Positions 35,134 through 44,031 of a stretch of 64,000 nt of DNA are shown piece after piece. This DNA is from Enterococcus_C asini_A. Its GTDB lineage: Bacteria > Bacillota > Bacilli > Lactobacillales > Enterococcaceae. Position numbers and translations under genes: made by a program. How positions within the stretch are numbered: position 1 is the first letter of the stretch; each line of letters opens with the position of its first letter. The notes under the pieces are model-generated. The model had not been told where the DNA came from. It made no database searches and saw nothing but the letters and a program-made list of their open reading frames with translations. The stretch lies in NCBI RefSeq assembly GCF_031928785.1, contig NZ_JARQAL010000002.1; one strand, 5' to 3'.

Positions 35134-35383
35134 TTTTTTTTGTGTTTCGAATACTTTCACGGATGTTTGGCTTAAAGCGCATCAGGGGGCGGTTCCGCCT
35201 TTCTGATCAAAATATCGCTATTTCTATTAAATAACGATTATCGAGGAAAACAAAGGACGATTTAGTTGGGATATGGTACACTTATAAATGAGAGAATCAT
35301 TGGAATGAGTAGGCTGAATTTACGGCTAGTCTTTATTTATTTTTTTAAAATGTAATCGTTATCTTTTGAAAGTAGGGATCTCT
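35134..35383. other. Intergenic remainder upstream of the giant permease gene
   Basis: A GC-rich palindrome GGCGG-tt-CCGCC inside ATCAG/CTGAT lies at 35181-35207. An extended -10-like TGGTACACT at 35274-35282 is a candidate promoter for the downstream operon. No gene was seen. Confidence 0.4.
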
Positions 35384-38300
35384 TTGAAGAAAAAAGCTTT
35401 ATTAAAAACCAGTTTCCGTGAGATTCGCAATTCTCCGGCACGTTTTTTATCTATTTTAACCATCATCTTTTTAGGGGTGGCCTTTTTTGTTGGCATTGGC
35501 GCGACTGGCCCGGATATGATTGCTTCCGGACATGAATACTTCCACAAGCAAAAATTGGCAGATTTAAATGTGATTTCACCTTTAGGGTTAACGGATAAGG
35601 ATTTGTCTTTAATTGAAGATACGAAAGAAGTAGCCACCGCACAAGGGCAGTACATGTTGGATTTAGAATTAGCCGATAGCAATCAGGTGATTCGCTTTTT
35701 TGGCTATGACAAAAAAGATAAGCTGAATCATTATGTCGTCACGAGCGGTCATTTACCAAAAAAAGCGGATGAAATTGCCTTAGATCAATTAGCAGAACAC
35801 AATAAAGACTATAAACTTGGCGATACCTTTACCATTGGCAGTCAAGATGATCTGCCAAACCAATTAAAGACGCACACATTTAAAGTTGTGGGCTTTGTGA
35901 ATTCTCCGGAGTATATCGAAAACTTAACCCGAGGCAATACCAACGTGGGCGGAGGAAGCGTGGATTATTTTGCCTTGGTGGCCGCTGATCAATTTACCAT
36001 GACTGTTTACAGTCGGATTTTGGTGGATTTTAAAAAAGATGCCAGTGATACAGCTTATTCTACTGCTTATGAAAAAAAAGTCGCAACGGGGCAATCTGCC
36101 TTGGAGAAGAGCTTAAAGGATCGTCCAAAAGAGCGAGTGACAGAAGTTCGCAATGACGCACAAGAACAATTAGCCGAAGCAAAAGCCCAAGTGGAGTCAG
36201 GACAAAAGGCTTTAGATGACGGAGCAGCCCAATTAGAAGAAGCCAAACAAAAGCTCACTGAAGGAAAAGCAGAAATTGCCAACAATCGAAATCTTTTGCA
36301 ACAAAAAATTAGTGAAGGCCAAGCTAGTTTAGATCAAGCCAAAGCAGAACTAAACCAGCAAGCTCAAGAATTGGCAACGCAAAAGGCCACCTTGGAAACC
36401 AGTCGCCAACAGCTGGAAGCAGCTAAAGAGCAAAGTGAACAATTACAGGAAAAACAAGCAGGTTATGAAAAATTGAAAGCAAGTCTACCTGAGTTACAGA
36501 AAATGCAAACAAGCCTTACTGAGCTTAGCAAGACCTTAACCACGCTAGCCGATGCCAGTGATTTAAAACAAGCATTAGGGGCAGGCTTAGGAAGCGTTCA
36601 AAGTGCCAGTTCTGCTTTGCCTAATGAAGAGCTAAAACAAATGATAGCCAGTTTGACGGCAGCCAGTACAAAAGAAGAAGTACTTACTACAGCTGAGGCC
36701 ATAAAACAAGCCGCTATCGAAACTGGTGAACAAATCACCGAATTAAATCAGCAAATAACAGAAATTGAAACTGCCCAAGATCAGCTTTCTCCAGAAAATT
36801 TAGCCAATCAAGAAGCGCAATTACAAGCAGCTGAAGCCCAACTGGCAGCAGGAGAAGCAGCAATTAATGAAGGTCGCCAGGAGATTGCCAGCAATCAAGC
36901 TGCGTTAAATACCGAAAAAGCCAATGGACAAGCGGCTTTAGATCAGGCCGAAGCTGACCTGGCTGCCAATGAAGCCTTTTATCAGGAAAATGTGGACAAG
37001 TACCAAGATGAAACGGCTAAAAACATGCCAAAACTCTTGGATGCCCAACAATTGTTGAACAATCAAACCCGTAATTTAGCCGAATTGGAGCCAGAAGACT
37101 ATCTTTATTCTGATCGCAATGAAAATCCTGGTTACACAGAATACAAACAAAATTCCGACCGGATTTCTTCATTGGCGACGGTTTTTCCGATTATTTTCTT
37201 CTTAATTGCGGCATTGGTGAGTTTGACTACCATGAGTCGCATGGTGGAAGAAAAACGAGGAGAAATCGGGACATTTCGCGCATTAGGTTATAAAAATCGA
37301 GAAATCGCCATTAAGTTTTTACTCTATGCCGCCATTGCGGGGATTTTGGGAACGGTGGCCGGATTAGCTTTAGGCTTTTACTTGTTCCCGTCGATTATTA
37401 TTAATGCCTATGGCGCGCTGTATAATTTCCATGATTTCGTGACGCCTTGGTATGTCTCCTATGCCTTAATTGCCATTGTAGTGGCTTTGGTGTGTACGGT
37501 GGGCATTACCTTTGTCACATTGCGAATTGACCTCTTTAGTACCCCGGCGGCACTTTTACGGCCTAAAGCACCGAAGTCTGGTAAAAGAGTCTGGTTGGAA
37601 CGGATTCAACCAGTTTGGAGTCGTTTGAGCTTTATTCGTAAAGTTACGGTGCGCAATCTTTTCCGTTACAAGTCAAGGATGTTTATGACGATTTTTGGTA
37701 TTGCCGGCTGTACTTCGATGATTGTCACCGGTTTTGGCTTAAGAGATTCCATTGGCGACATGGTACCTTTGCAATTTGAAAAGCTTTGGCGTTATCAAGC
37801 CGTGGTAACCTTTGAAGAGGAGATCAGTGATGAAAATCGTCAAAGTTATCAAGCTTCTTTAGATGAGTTGGCGCATTTTAAGAAGAGCATGCCTGTTTCG
37901 GCTGAGACGTTAACCGTTTCTGGTAAAGGGCAAACGCCACAAGATGTTTCGGTGTATTTGCCAAAAGAAACCGAGGATTTAGGGAATTTTGTCTTATTTA
38001 ATGACCGAAAATCAGGGGAGGTTTACCAGTTAGGCGATGATGGCATTATCATTGATGAAAAACTAGGGGCGCTTTTTGATGTGTCAGTGGGCGACGAGAT
38101 TACCCTGCGTTCAGCGGATCATGAGGATTTCCCAGCGAAAGTTGCTGCCATTGGAGAAAACTATACCGGTCACTTTGCGTATTTTTCACCGGCTTATTAT
38201 GAAAAAGTTTTCCAAAAAGAACCGACTTACAACAGTGAATTCTTACTCTTTACTCAGGAGTTGACAGACAAAGAAGAACAAGAGATTTCAAACAAGTTGA

Positions 38301-38776
38301 TGAAGCAAAATGGAATCATCAATGTCACCTTTATGTCGGAAGCTTCCGGAGAGTTACAAGACACCATGGGGATTTTGACCATTGTGGTTTGGGTCTTGAT
38401 TGTTTCAGCGGGAATGCTTGCCTTTATCGTGCTTTACAATTTGAATAATATCAATATTTCGGAACGCATTCGGGAATTGTCCACCATTAAAGTCTTAGGT
38501 TTTTATGACAATGAAGTGACCATGTACATCTATCGGGAGAATATTTTCTTGACTGTCGTGGGGATTTTAGTGGGGCTGGTCTTAGGATATTTTGAACATC
38601 TCTACGTTTTGACCACAGTGGAATTGGATATTTTGATGTTTTCACCGGCACTTCATTGGCAAAGTTATGGTTATGCTAGTTTGATCACGCTGTTCTTTGC
38701 CATTGTGGTGGGCATTGTGATTTACTTTAAGTTAAAGAAGATTGATATGATTGAAGCATTGAAATTAAACGAATAG
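35384..38776 (+). CDS. Giant FtsX-type ABC permease with periplasm-facing coiled coil
   Basis: About 1130 residues. A first TM helix (about 22-45) precedes a MacB-like extracytoplasmic region and then a very long Ala/Glu/Gln-rich coiled coil (about 255-570, heptad-like repeats such as AQVESGQKALDDGAAQLEEA). An FtsX module of three TM helices (about 600-725, containing MVEEKRGEIGTFRALGY) follows. A second extracytoplasmic domain and a second FtsX module (about 1005-1130, ERIRELSTIKVLGFYDNEV) complete it. No ATPase gene is adjacent, so its motor must be encoded elsewhere. TTG 35384 has TAGGGAT 5 nt upstream; TTG 35366 is possible. Substrate unknown. Confidence 0.85.
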   Translation: MKKKALLKTSFREIRNSPARFLSILTIIFLGVAFFVGIGATGPDMIASGHEYFHKQKLADLNVISPLGLTDKDLSLIEDTKEVATAQGQYMLDLELADSNQVIRFFGYDKKDKLNHYVVTSGHLPKKADEIALDQLAEHNKDYKLGDTFTIGSQDDLPNQLKTHTFKVVGFVNSPEYIENLTRGNTNVGGGSVDYFALVAADQFTMTVYSRILVDFKKDASDTAYSTAYEKKVATGQSALEKSLKDRPKERVTEVRNDAQEQLAEAKAQVESGQKALDDGAAQLEEAKQKLTEGKAEIANNRNLLQQKISEGQASLDQAKAELNQQAQELATQKATLETSRQQLEAAKEQSEQLQEKQAGYEKLKASLPELQKMQTSLTELSKTLTTLADASDLKQALGAGLGSVQSASSALPNEELKQMIASLTAASTKEEVLTTAEAIKQAAIETGEQITELNQQITEIETAQDQLSPENLANQEAQLQAAEAQLAAGEAAINEGRQEIASNQAALNTEKANGQAALDQAEADLAANEAFYQENVDKYQDETAKNMPKLLDAQQLLNNQTRNLAELEPEDYLYSDRNENPGYTEYKQNSDRISSLATVFPIIFFLIAALVSLTTMSRMVEEKRGEIGTFRALGYKNREIAIKFLLYAAIAGILGTVAGLALGFYLFPSIIINAYGALYNFHDFVTPWYVSYALIAIVVALVCTVGITFVTLRIDLFSTPAALLRPKAPKSGKRVWLERIQPVWSRLSFIRKVTVRNLFRYKSRMFMTIFGIAGCTSMIVTGFGLRDSIGDMVPLQFEKLWRYQAVVTFEEEISDENRQSYQASLDELAHFKKSMPVSAETLTVSGKGQTPQDVSVYLPKETEDLGNFVLFNDRKSGEVYQLGDDGIIIDEKLGALFDVSVGDEITLRSADHEDFPAKVAAIGENYTGHFAYFSPAYYEKVFQKEPTYNSEFLLFTQELTDKEEQEISNKLMKQNGIINVTFMSEASGELQDTMGILTIVVWVLIVSAGMLAFIVLYNLNNINISERIRELSTIKVLGFYDNEVTMYIYRENIFLTVVGILVGLVLGYFEHLYVLTTVELDILMFSPALHWQSYGYASLITLFFAIVVGIVIYFKLKKIDMIEALKLNE

Positions 38777-38788
38777 GAGCTGGGGAGT

Positions 38789-38920
38789 ATGTCAATGGGA
38801 GAAGCGGCTATGGTTACGGTGGTAGCCATGGGCATCGTTTTTGTGGTGCTGATTTGTTTAGCGCTAGCTTTGGAAGTGATTCACAAATTAGTAGGGAAAC
38901 GGGGGAGTCATGATGGTTGA
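38789..38920 (+). CDS. OadG-like small subunit of a sodium-pumping decarboxylase
   Basis: Translated by me: 43 residues starting MSMGEAAMV, with a single TM helix rich in Val/Met/Ile (VVAMGIVFVVLICLALALEVI) and a basic tail (HKLVGKRGSH). Size, helix and position immediately before oadB fit the gamma subunit that anchors and assembles such pumps. AGGAG lies 8 nt before ATG 38789. It overlaps oadB by 11 bp and starts 12 bp after the giant permease, so the three genes probably form one transcript. Confidence 0.75.
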   Translation: MSMGEAAMVTVVAMGIVFVVLICLALALEVIHKLVGKRGSHDG

Positions 38921-40043
38921 CATTATTCGCAATATGGTAGAAACATCAGGCTTTGCTGGGTTGACTTGGCGTCATGGGGTCATGATTGTGATTGCTTTGG
39001 TGTTTTTGTATCTGGCTATTTTTAAGGAATACGAACCCTATCTTTTGATTCCCATTTCTTTTGGAATTTTATTGGTGAATCTGCCGTTTACTGGCATTTT
39101 TGCTGGTCCCAGTGGCGGGGAGCCAGGCGGGTTATTGTATTACTTGTATCAAGGGACGAATTTAGGGATTTATCCGCCATTGATTTTCTTGTGTTTAGGG
39201 GCCTCGACGGACTTTGGCCCATTAATCGCCAATCCTAAGACGCTATTATTGGGTGCGGCGGCTCAGTTTGGGATTTTTGCCGCTTTCTTTGGCGCGATTG
39301 CTTTAGGCATGACGGGGCTGGAGGCTGCTGCTGTAGGGATTATCGGGGGAGCAGACGGGCCCACGGCAATTTATCTGACTACCCGACTGGCCCCTCATCT
39401 ACTCAGCGTCATTGCCATTGCGGCTTATTCGTATATGGCGTTGGTGCCGATTATTCAGCCGCCGATTATTAATGCGTTGACTACAAAAGAAGAGCGTAAA
39501 ATCAAAATGAGCATGCAGCGGGCGGTAACCAAGAAAGAGCGGATTTTATTTCCGATTTTTACGACGATTTTTGTGGCTTTAGTAGTGCCTAGTGCCACGA
39601 CTTTGATCGGTTGTTTGATGTTGGGTAATTTGATTAGAGAATCCCAAGTCGTACCAAAACTTACGGAAACCTTGCAAAATGCTATGATGTATATTGTGAC
39701 GATTTTACTAGGTTTAACAGTGGGAGCCAAGGCGGAAGCGGAGATTTTTCTTTCGGTGACCTCTTTAAAAATCGTAGTTATGGGGCTTTGTGCCTTTGCG
39801 ATTGGCACAGCTTCTGGGGTTTTGTTTGGCAAATTGATGTGCAAACTAACTAAGGGCCAAATCAACCCGATGATCGGTGCTGCCGGCGTATCTGCGGTTC
39901 CCATGGCAGCCCGGGTGGTGCATAAAGAAGGACTGAAAAATGATCCTTCCAACTATTTGCTAATGCACGCTATGGGCCCAAATGTAGCCGGAATTATCGG
40001 ATCAGCTGTAGCCGCCGGTGTTCTGTTAGCTTATTTCCAATAA
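38910..40043 (+). CDS. oadB: Sodium-translocating decarboxylase beta subunit (OadB family)
   Basis: 377-residue membrane protein that couples biotin-carrier decarboxylation to Na+ export in oxaloacetate/methylmalonyl-CoA/glutaconyl-CoA decarboxylases. The conserved re-entrant signature GIIGGADGPTAIYLTTRLAP is at about 143-162, and AAGVSAVPMAARVVHKEG lies near the C terminus. Start 38910 or the adjacent ATG 38913, both after GGGGGAG. No carboxyltransferase (OadA) or biotin carrier gene lies in the window, so which decarboxylase it serves is unknown. It is terminated by a 13-bp hairpin at 40057. Confidence 0.92.
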   Translation: MMVDIIRNMVETSGFAGLTWRHGVMIVIALVFLYLAIFKEYEPYLLIPISFGILLVNLPFTGIFAGPSGGEPGGLLYYLYQGTNLGIYPPLIFLCLGASTDFGPLIANPKTLLLGAAAQFGIFAAFFGAIALGMTGLEAAAVGIIGGADGPTAIYLTTRLAPHLLSVIAIAAYSYMALVPIIQPPIINALTTKEERKIKMSMQRAVTKKERILFPIFTTIFVALVVPSATTLIGCLMLGNLIRESQVVPKLTETLQNAMMYIVTILLGLTVGAKAEAEIFLSVTSLKIVVMGLCAFAIGTASGVLFGKLMCKLTKGQINPMIGAAGVSAVPMAARVVHKEGLKNDPSNYLLMHAMGPNVAGIIGSAVAAGVLLAYFQ

Positions 40044-40056
40044 AATAGAAATAAAG

Positions 40057-40092
40057 AAACGCTTTTAGCTACAGCTGGCTAAAAGCGTTTTT
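40057..40092. terminator. Terminator between oadB and the exporter-like gene
   Basis: AAACGCTTTTAGC (40057-40069) pairs perfectly with GCTAAAAGCGTTT (40078-40090). It stands between convergent genes. Confidence 0.92.
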
Positions 40093-40139
40093 CTGTGAGT
40101 GTTGGAGAATGTGATGCCAATGTTTGTCTAGTCTACGCT

Positions 40140-40754
40140 TTAACGCTCTGGTTTATTCGGCGTATCTTTTTCTTGGTTATCAATTTTTTCTTGCACTTCT
40201 TCTAACAGTTCTTGTAATTTGGCTTCTTTGGCTTTTAAATGGGCCAAGTCTTCGGTTAATGCTTCTTGTTTTTCTTTTTCCGGGGGGCGAATGATAAAAT
40301 TCAATAAAATCGCTACTGTGGTGCCAATAAAGGTGTCAATCACGCGCTGCAAGGCAAAGAGGATGGACTCGTCTTTATCAAGGCTAAGGGTGATTAACAG
40401 CATGGTAGCAATGGCAGAAACAATTCCTGAGTTGTTGTTGATACCGTCAGAAAAGATGATAATTACTGCCACCAAAAAAGGGAGTAAAAAGAGCTGGACT
40501 AAAAAATTGTTATGGAAAAACTGGCTAACAAAGAAGTAAAAAATCGCAAAAAATCCTCCCAGCGTATTGCCTAAAATCCGGGAGCGACCAAAAGAGACGG
40601 AAGTAGTTAAATCTTGACGCAGTGAAAAAACCGCAGCCAAAGCGGCAATCATCGGTTCACCTCTATTTGTAATATGAAATAAAAAGATGCAAATCATAAC
40701 AGCTAAGGCCGTCTTGGTGGTGCGCATACCGATTCGAAAACGTCCAATTCTCAT
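40140..40754 (-). CDS. Aromatic acid exporter-like membrane protein (DUF939/ArAE_1)
   Basis: 204 residues. It begins MRIGRFRIGMRTTKTALAVMICIFLFHI, and the region IAALAAVFSLRQDLTTSVSFGRSRILGNTLGG is typical of the ArAE_1/FUSC-like family. Four membrane segments fill residues ~12-140. A C-terminal coiled coil (about 150-195, KEKQEALTEDLAHLKAKEAKL) faces the cytoplasm. ATG 40754 has GAGGTGA; eight further in-frame codons upstream lack a site. Substrate unknown. It is monocistronic and divergent from the 40971 operon. Confidence 0.82.
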   Translation of the reverse strand: MRIGRFRIGMRTTKTALAVMICIFLFHITNRGEPMIAALAAVFSLRQDLTTSVSFGRSRILGNTLGGFFAIFYFFVSQFFHNNFLVQLFLLPFLVAVIIIFSDGINNNSGIVSAIATMLLITLSLDKDESILFALQRVIDTFIGTTVAILLNFIIRPPEKEKQEALTEDLAHLKAKEAKLQELLEEVQEKIDNQEKDTPNKPER

Positions 40755-40876
40755 GATAATCACCTCTGATTTAATCATACGGGAAAAGTGGGGAAAAGAC
40801 TACTAGAAAGCGGTTTTCTCCTATTTCCTTGCACCGGTGTAATCCTTAAGAAAAAATGAAAGTTCTTTTGTTATAG

Positions 40877-40906
40877 TTGGTCTTTCTCTGAGTTTATCAG
40901 TACAAT
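40877..40906 (+). promoter_or_regulatory. Promoter of the vanY-like operon
   Basis: TTGGTC (40877-40882), 18-bp spacer, TACAAT (40901-40906). Transcription would begin near 40913, which argues against an ATG start at 40911 for the next gene. Confidence 0.55.
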
Positions 40907-40970
40907 AAAGATGAGTTTCGTCAAGAGTAGGTCAGTAAAGGCCAAATCCATAAGAAATGAGTTGAATGAG

Positions 40971-41486
40971 ATGCATGATGTCTACATTGAAATCCTAATT
41001 ATGACGATTAAAGAGCAATATGTAAGTGAAAAGGCCTTTTATGAAGGTGTTTTAAACTTAGATGAGGGCCAGTGGGCTGCTTGGAAAAGCGGCCAATCAA
41101 ATCTAAGTGGAGAACAATCTCAAAAAATCAAAAATTTGTTCAGCGACTATGAATGGATGTTGTTGCAAAAAATTCTGCGGCAAACGATTATTTTCCCGGA
41201 AAAGCGCAATGGGGTAGTGACGGAATACCGCCAAATGAAAACCCGGATTGCCCAAGAATGGCTTAAAGGGGAGCTGGCGACGGTTTCGGTGAAACAAGAA
41301 GACAATCATAATGCCCAATTAATCACGCTAAATGTGGTGGTGGATTATGGACAATGGGGCTTTGATGATATTTTAAGCTTCCGTTTGCCGGCCAAAATCC
41401 AACAACAAATCGAAAATGAAGAAGTGGCCTTGTTAGACTGGGTCAATGAAAATCTGGAGGAGACTTATTTAGAAGATGAACGCTAA
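40971..41486 (+). CDS. Hypothetical protein, first gene of the vanY-like operon
   Basis: About 171 residues from ATG 40971; the frame is open from 40911 but the promoter ends at 40906, leaving no leader for that start. The site before 40971 is weak (GAATGAG), so the start is uncertain. The N-terminal part, helical with KAFYEGVLNLDEGQWAAWKSGQSNLSGEQSQKI, looks like an XRE-type helix-turn-helix without clear basic residues. The C-terminal part is beta-rich and acidic. Family not recognised. Its end overlaps the vanY-like gene by 11 bp, indicating co-translation. Confidence 0.65.
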   Translation: MHDVYIEILIMTIKEQYVSEKAFYEGVLNLDEGQWAAWKSGQSNLSGEQSQKIKNLFSDYEWMLLQKILRQTIIFPEKRNGVVTEYRQMKTRIAQEWLKGELATVSVKQEDNHNAQLITLNVVVDYGQWGFDDILSFRLPAKIQQQIENEEVALLDWVNENLEETYLEDER

Positions 41487-42393
41487 GCTTTCCCCAAAAA
41501 AGCGACGTTATATTATTTCCACATTCTTTTTATTTGCCTGCATACCTACCTTTTGGTTCTTTTATGGCGTTTTGTTTCCTAAAAGCGATTCTGCCGCAGA
41601 AGTTTTGCCCATTAAAGAAATCAAAAATACGGGGGAAACCTTGCCGAATTTTGCCATTTCCTGGGGGGAGGACACTAGTAGTAGTGCAGTCGCGACTACT
41701 GAAACACAGGAAACTACGAAAAAAACCAGTGAGATACCGCCAGTTGATTTTCCTAAGATTGCCTCTTCTGATTGGCGGATGATTTTAGTGGGACCCGATC
41801 ACCCATTGCAAAAAGAAATCGACACCAATTTGTTAACTGAAGTAGCTCCAGGAGAAAAACTGGACAAGCGGATTGTTTCAGAGTATCAAAAGATGAAAGA
41901 AGCTGCAGCCAAAGAAGGAATCACATTAAGCGAAGTTTCTGGTTACCGTTCTGTGGCTGATCAAACAGCTGTTTTTAATGAAAAATTTCAACGAATGAAA
42001 GCCCAAGGGATGACCGATGAACAGGCCAAGGCTGCTACTATGACGGATATGACAGAACCGGGTTATTCTGAACACCATACCGGATTAGCCATGGACATTG
42101 TGGATAAAGACTGGTTAGCCACTAACCCGGCTTGGATTTTAGATGAGTCCTATGGTAAAACCAAAGGCGGTCAGTGGTTAGATGCCCACGCGCGGGAGTA
42201 TGGCTTTATCATTCGCTATCCAGCTAATAAAACGAAAGTGACTAAAATTACCTATGAACCTTGGCACCTGCGTTATGTTGGTAGCGAGGTAGCAGCATAC
42301 ATGCATAAAGAAAATCTTTGTTTAGAAGAGTTTGTCCAAGAAGTAAAAAAGTGGGAGGACTATGACAGTCAGACGTTATCGCAAAAAAACTAA
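41476..42393 (+). CDS. VanY-like D,D-carboxypeptidase (peptidase M15B)
   Basis: 305 residues, membrane-anchored: basic N terminus, TM helix (about 12-33), Ser/Thr-rich linker (about 60-95), then the catalytic domain. Zinc ligands are H200 and D207 in SEHHTGLAMD and H264 in EPWHLRYVG, with the substrate-site SGYRS at 155-159. It trims the terminal D-Ala from peptidoglycan stems outside the cell. No vanR/vanS/vanH/vanA-type genes are nearby, so this is a housekeeping LdcB/DacB-type enzyme, not a vancomycin resistance gene. It overlaps both neighbouring genes. Confidence 0.92.
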   Translation: MNAKLSPKKRRYIISTFFLFACIPTFWFFYGVLFPKSDSAAEVLPIKEIKNTGETLPNFAISWGEDTSSSAVATTETQETTKKTSEIPPVDFPKIASSDWRMILVGPDHPLQKEIDTNLLTEVAPGEKLDKRIVSEYQKMKEAAAKEGITLSEVSGYRSVADQTAVFNEKFQRMKAQGMTDEQAKAATMTDMTEPGYSEHHTGLAMDIVDKDWLATNPAWILDESYGKTKGGQWLDAHAREYGFIIRYPANKTKVTKITYEPWHLRYVGSEVAAYMHKENLCLEEFVQEVKKWEDYDSQTLSQKN

Positions 42394-42973
42394 AAAAACG
42401 AACTTACCATTGGTTCTTACCGGGCTGTTGTTGATCGGAGTCGCTTTTATTTTCTCTTTGGGAACGTTAGCGAATTCTAGCAATGACCAAACTACCGGGG
42501 AGGCCAATGCCATGAGCCGCCAAGAGTTTATTGAGGCTTTAGCTCCTCATGCCAAAGAATTACAAGCTGGCTATGGGGTTTTGCCAAGTATTATCATAGG
42601 GCAAGCTTGCTTGGAGTCGAATTTTGGCCAAAGCACGTTGGCAAGCACTTATCATAATCTCTTTGGGGTGAAAGCCTATGGCAATCAAGAGAAAGTCAAT
42701 TTGGAAACCCAGGAATATTTAGAAGGCCATTGGGTGACGATTCAAGGGGACTTTCGCGTGTATCCTTCTTGGGAAGAATCGATGAACGATCACACCCAGC
42801 TCTTTTTGACCGGAGTGGACTGGGATCCTCATAAGTACGAGCCGGTTCTACAGGCAAAAACTTACCAAGAAGCAGCCCAAGCATTGCAAAAGGCAGGTTA
42901 TGCGACAGATCCTACATATGCTGATAAAATAGTAGCTATGATAGAGCAATATCAGTTACACCGTTTCGATTAA
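42362..42973 (+). CDS. GH73 endo-beta-N-acetylglucosaminidase
   Basis: 203 residues: basic N terminus with a TM/signal segment (about 15-37), then a GH73 (FlgJ/LytB-type) domain. The catalytic glutamate is E85 in GQACLESNFGQS, and the fold motifs NLFGVKAY, FRVYPSWEESMNDH and YATDPTYADKI are present. It cleaves GlcNAc-MurNAc glycan strands. No LysM or other wall-binding repeats are present, so it is a short membrane-attached version. ATG 42362 with GGGAGGAC lies 32 bp inside the vanY-like gene: a coupled wall-remodelling pair. Confidence 0.92.
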   Translation: MTVRRYRKKTKKTNLPLVLTGLLLIGVAFIFSLGTLANSSNDQTTGEANAMSRQEFIEALAPHAKELQAGYGVLPSIIIGQACLESNFGQSTLASTYHNLFGVKAYGNQEKVNLETQEYLEGHWVTIQGDFRVYPSWEESMNDHTQLFLTGVDWDPHKYEPVLQAKTYQEAAQALQKAGYATDPTYADKIVAMIEQYQLHRFD

Positions 42974-43001
42974 TGCCAATAATTGTGAGGGAGTGATTGT
43001 A

Positions 43002-43685
43002 ATGAAACAAGAGACACCGGAGATTATGACGGAGCTCCGCAAAGACATTGTTCGGGTGCCAAGTGTGATCCGCGAAGCTAGTGGAATTTCAATTTTTGGA
43101 AGGCGAATTCGTTCGATAATTTTTACTACGGACATTGCCATTATCCGCAACACAGATGCCAATGCGGTGATTGCGGTGTATCCTTTCACCCCTCATCCTG
43201 CGATTACGAAAAGCATCATTGAAGCTGCGGATATTCCTGTTTTTTCAGGGGTGGGCGGAGGATTAACCCACGGCACTCGTTCTGCGTATATTTCTATGAT
43301 TGCAGAAGGGCAAGGTTCGATTGGTGTCGTTTTAAATGCGCCAACCCCTGTGGATACCGTGCAAATGGTCGTAGATGCAGTGGATATTCCTGTAGTCAGT
43401 ACGGTGACTTCTACATTGACTCCTATTGAAGAAAAACTAGAGGTTGGCGTGAAAATCATTAACATTTCAGCAGGAGCTCGGACAGCAGAAACGGTAAACT
43501 TTTTCCGTTTGCGTTATCCGGATTTGCCGATTATTGCCACCGGCGGGCCTACTGAAGCAAGTATTTTGGAGACCATCAAGGCCGGAGCCAATGCCATTAC
43601 CTATACGCCGCCATCCAATGGGGAGTTATTTAAACGGAAAATGGAACTGTATCGTAAAGAAGAACAAAAGCATAAAGATGATTAG
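43002..43685 (+). CDS. Putative TIM-barrel protein of unknown function
   Basis: 227 residues, soluble. Alternating strands and helices such as AVIAVYPFTPHPAITKSII, IPVFSGVGGG, GSIGVVLNAP and IPVVSTV, with the closing LPIIATGGPTEASILETIKAGANAITYTPP, give a ThiG/HisA/TrpA-like barrel. The ATGGP and GAnAI segments look like a phosphate-binding site on strands 7-8. I assign no reaction. ATG 43002 has GAGGGAG 8 nt upstream. It follows the GH73 gene by 28 bp and is probably the operon's last gene. The second repeat element follows directly. Confidence 0.75.
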   Translation: MKQETPEIMTELRKDIVRVPSVIREASGISIFGRRIRSIIFTTDIAIIRNTDANAVIAVYPFTPHPAITKSIIEAADIPVFSGVGGGLTHGTRSAYISMIAEGQGSIGVVLNAPTPVDTVQMVVDAVDIPVVSTVTSTLTPIEEKLEVGVKIINISAGARTAETVNFFRLRYPDLPIIATGGPTEASILETIKAGANAITYTPPSNGELFKRKMELYRKEEQKHKDD

Positions 43686-43695
43686 ATAATAAAAC

Positions 43696-44017
43696 AGGCT
43701 GTGACAATAGTTGGGTCACCGTCCTACGAACCGAACAATACCAAACGTGAGACGCAAGCAAAAGAAGGGTATCTTCCATTAAAAATCATTGGAAGATACC
43801 CTTCTTTTCATTGCTAAAAATCTTAAACGCTGCCTAACCTTGATTTCATCAAGCTAAGGCAACGTAATTCGCTTTTTCTCTTTTCACGTATGGTAATGTT
43901 CTCTCTTCGGACTAAGACACAAAAATTGTCACGATTTTTTATCATCCGAATCTTTTTTATCAATAAAAATTAAATGTTCGTTGTTTATCATTTAGGGAAT
44001 ACTTATGTCACGGTCCC
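43696..44017 (+). repeat. Dispersed intergenic element, copy 2 (322 bp)
   Basis: Same architecture and length as 34812-35133. Left end AGGCTGTGACAATAGT (43696-43711); right end ACTTATGTCACGGTCCC (44001-44017). Hairpin one is a perfect 19-bp stem (43760-43778 / 43790-43808) whose sequence differs from copy 1. Hairpin two is CGCTGCCT / AGGCAACG (43828-43835 / 43857-43864) around the same ACCTTGAT-ttc-ATCAAGCT core. Shared blocks include GAACCGAACA, CGTGAGACG, CACGTATGGTAATGTT and the hairpin-two core. It lies between convergent genes. Confidence 0.85.
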
Positions 44018-44031
44018 TTTTAAGTTCACGA

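Noticed and set aside
36130..37060. Repetitive Ala/Gln/Glu-rich coding stretch considered as an inserted tandem repeat
   Set aside because: The units are heptad-like coiled-coil codons without exact DNA repetition, in frame with the permease.
41476..42393. VanY-like gene as part of a vancomycin-resistance cluster
   Set aside because: No vanR/S/H/A/X-type genes nearby; the neighbours are a glucosaminidase and unknown genes, and the motif is common in housekeeping D,D-carboxypeptidases.
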